NCBI GenBank assembly: GCA_003565575.1
Contig: PXBV01000083.1
Location: forward strand, 1-6,744
Length of the DNA: 6,744 bases
Direction: 5' to 3'
Source: Psychroflexus sp.
Lineage (GTDB): Bacteria > Bacteroidota > Bacteroidia > Flavobacteriales > Flavobacteriaceae
Part shown: positions 5,575-6,744 of the stretch, one piece after another
Numbering within the stretch: position 1 is the first letter of the stretch
Layout of the letters: each line of letters opens with the position of its first letter
Notes under the pieces: generated by a model
Told to the model about the DNA's origin: nothing
The model's database searches: none
The model's input: the letters and a program-made list of their open reading frames with translations, nothing else
Translations under genes and position numbers: made by a program

Positions 5575-6678
5575 AAGGTATCTGTTTCTTTTTTCTGTCC
5601 GCTACTCATTAAGTATGTTTTCAAAAAAGAATCTATATGCCCATTCATCACATCATCTACATTTCCACTCTCGTGCGCAGTTCTTACATCTTTGACAAGT
5701 TTATATGGATGCATTACGTAATTTCGAATTTGCGAGCCCCATTCAATACTTTTCTTTTCAGATTCTATTTCTGTTCTGGCTGCTTGTTGTTTTTTTAGTT
5801 CGATTTCATAAAGTTGAGATTTAAGCATTTTCATGGCTTTTTCTCTATTTTCTAGCTGTGATCGCGTTTCAGAATTATGAATAACAATGCCGCTTGGGTG
5901 GTGAGTTAAAATCGCTTTGGTTTCTACTTTGTTTACATTTTGACCGCCAGCACCGCCAGACCTTGCAAAATCCCAGCTGATGTCTGAAGGATTGATGTCT
6001 ATTTCAATAGTATCATCTACTAATGGATACACATAAACAGACACAAAAGAAGTATGGCGTTTTGCATTGCTATCAAATGGAGAAATTCTTACCAAACGGT
6101 GTACACCATTTTCTCCTTTTAGCCAACCAAAAGCATATTCGCCCTCAATTTCTAATGTTACTGTCTTGATGCCTGCTACATCTCCAGATTGTTGATTTAG
6201 TTCTCTTATTTTAAAGCCCTTACGTTCTGCCCACATCACATACATTCTCATGAGCATTTCGGCCCAGTCACAACTTTCGGTGCCGCCTGCTCCAGCTGTT
6301 ATTTGTAAAATGGCTGTAAGTGGATCACTTTCCTCAGACAACATGTTTTTGAATTCCATATCTTCAATAAGCTCCAAAGCTTCATGGTGTTTCTGTTCAA
6401 TTTCCTCTTCAGAAACATCACCATCTTCATAAAACTCAAATAAAACATTTAAGTCTTCAACCATTTGTTGGGCTTGGTCAAAACTTTTAATCCATTGCTT
6501 TTCAGCATTGATAGCTTGCATGAGTTGTTGAGCTTCCTGGGGCTTGTCCCAAAAATCTGGAGCGAAGGTTTTTTCTTCTTCGTTGGCTACTTTTATGCGC
6601 TTTGCATCTAAGTCAAAGATATTGGTTTAAGGAAGTAATACGTTGATTTAAAGTCTTGATAGATTCAGAATTAATCAT
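5571..6678 (-). CDS. prfB: Peptide chain release factor 2, expressed by +1 programmed frameshift
   Basis: RF2 recognises UGA and UAA in the ribosomal A site and triggers hydrolysis of peptidyl-tRNA. The gene is in two frames. Frame one starts at the ATG at 6678 and encodes 21 residues (MINSESIKTLNQ...NQYL) before TGA at 6615-6613. Skipping T6615 continues as DLDAKRIKVANEEEKTFAPDFW and runs to 5571, giving 368 residues in all, against 365 in E. coli. In the full-length numbering the SPF stop-codon recognition tripeptide is at 199-201 and the catalytic GGQ at 244-246, in RSGGAGGQNVNK. The WGSQIR...YKLVKD..T block near the C-terminus is typical. The residue four before GGQ is serine, as in many bacteria. 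The ATG at 6521 is internal and should not be used as the start: it would drop 52 residues of the N-terminal domain. The gene heads the run prfB, arsC-like, methyltransferase. Confidence 0.96.
6612..6618 (-). promoter_or_regulatory. prfB +1 programmed frameshift site (CTTTGAC)
   Basis: The minus strand reads TAT CTT TGA C, identical to the E. coli prfB slippery site. CTT decodes Leu21, the TGA is in frame zero, and slipping one base forward gives GAC (Asp22). This is the known autoregulatory switch: when RF2 is scarce, termination at UGA is slow and frameshifting makes more RF2. Upstream, where E. coli carries an AGGGGG Shine-Dalgarno-like stimulator, this gene has AACCAA, so that element is absent. 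Confidence 0.95.
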
Positions 6679-6691
6679 TTTTATTTTTTTT

Positions 6692-6722
6692 CAAATTTAA
6701 AAATTATCCGTTGTGTCATCAA
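6692..6722 (-). promoter_or_regulatory. Candidate promoter of the prfB run
   Basis: On the minus strand a TTG (6722-6720) precedes TAAATTTG (6699-6692) by 20 bases. Both boxes match the flavobacterial consensus TTG, 17-23 bases, TAnnTTTG. The -7 box ends 13 bases before the prfB ATG, predicting a leader of under ten bases. The sequence before the start is nearly pure A with no Shine-Dalgarno sequence, as is usual in this group. Confidence 0.65.
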
Positions 6723-6744
6723 CCTAATTATGTTTATTTTCGAA

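Noticed and set aside
6250..6432. 60-codon plus-strand open frame inside prfB
   Set aside because: Its Ser-rich, low-complexity product is the antisense of the glutamate-rich prfB region.
6519..6521. ATG as start of prfB
   Set aside because: The N-terminal domain continues upstream through the CTTTGAC frameshift to the ATG at 6678, which gives the usual RF2 length.
6723..6744. Possible neighbouring gene at the right edge
   Set aside because: Only about 20 bases lie beyond the prfB promoter, too few to call a coding region or site.

Overview
The window looks like a chromosomal segment from a member of the Flavobacteriaceae (phylum Bacteroidota). The evidence is low G+C DNA, an outer-membrane receptor of the Bacteroidota carboxypeptidase-regulatory/plug/beta-barrel type, starts without Shine-Dalgarno sequences but with A-rich leaders, and promoter-like boxes of the TAnnTTTG type. 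I see no insertion sequence, prophage, tRNA, rRNA or CRISPR array.

Layout from left to right. Positions 1-2346 (+) hold the 3' part of a TonB-dependent-receptor-like outer-membrane beta-barrel protein whose start lies off the left edge. A strong bidirectional hairpin terminator (2369-2397) separates it from a convergent small gene, 2418-2594 (-). That gene encodes a 58-residue single-pass membrane protein I cannot name. A 134-base divergent intergenic region follows, with outward-facing promoter-like boxes, a direct repeat and an inverted repeat. Class II fumarase (fumC, 2729-4123, +) comes next and ends at a second hairpin shared with the opposite strand.

The right half (4184-6678) is a minus-strand run of three genes read in the order prfB, arsC-like, methyltransferase. 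prfB (peptide chain release factor 2) is broken into two frames by the classic +1 programmed frameshift at CTTTGAC, so the true gene begins at 6678, not at the downstream ATG at 6521. It overlaps the arsC-family gene by four bases (ATGA). After a 65-base gap comes a 327-residue protein.

That last protein is the most interesting item. Its C-terminal half strongly resembles the catalytic domain of eukaryotic PCIF1/CAPAM, the cap-specific m6Am RNA N6-adenosine methyltransferase. It shares the FASPxN block, the FxDTDxxFGSxG block and a [N/D]PPF-xxELM active-site block, here DPPF in place of NPPF. Bacteria have no m7G cap, so its substrate must differ, and its placement behind prfB makes a nucleic-acid or translation-related role worth testing. 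That role is inference; the motif similarity is read from the sequence and compared with PCIF1 from memory.
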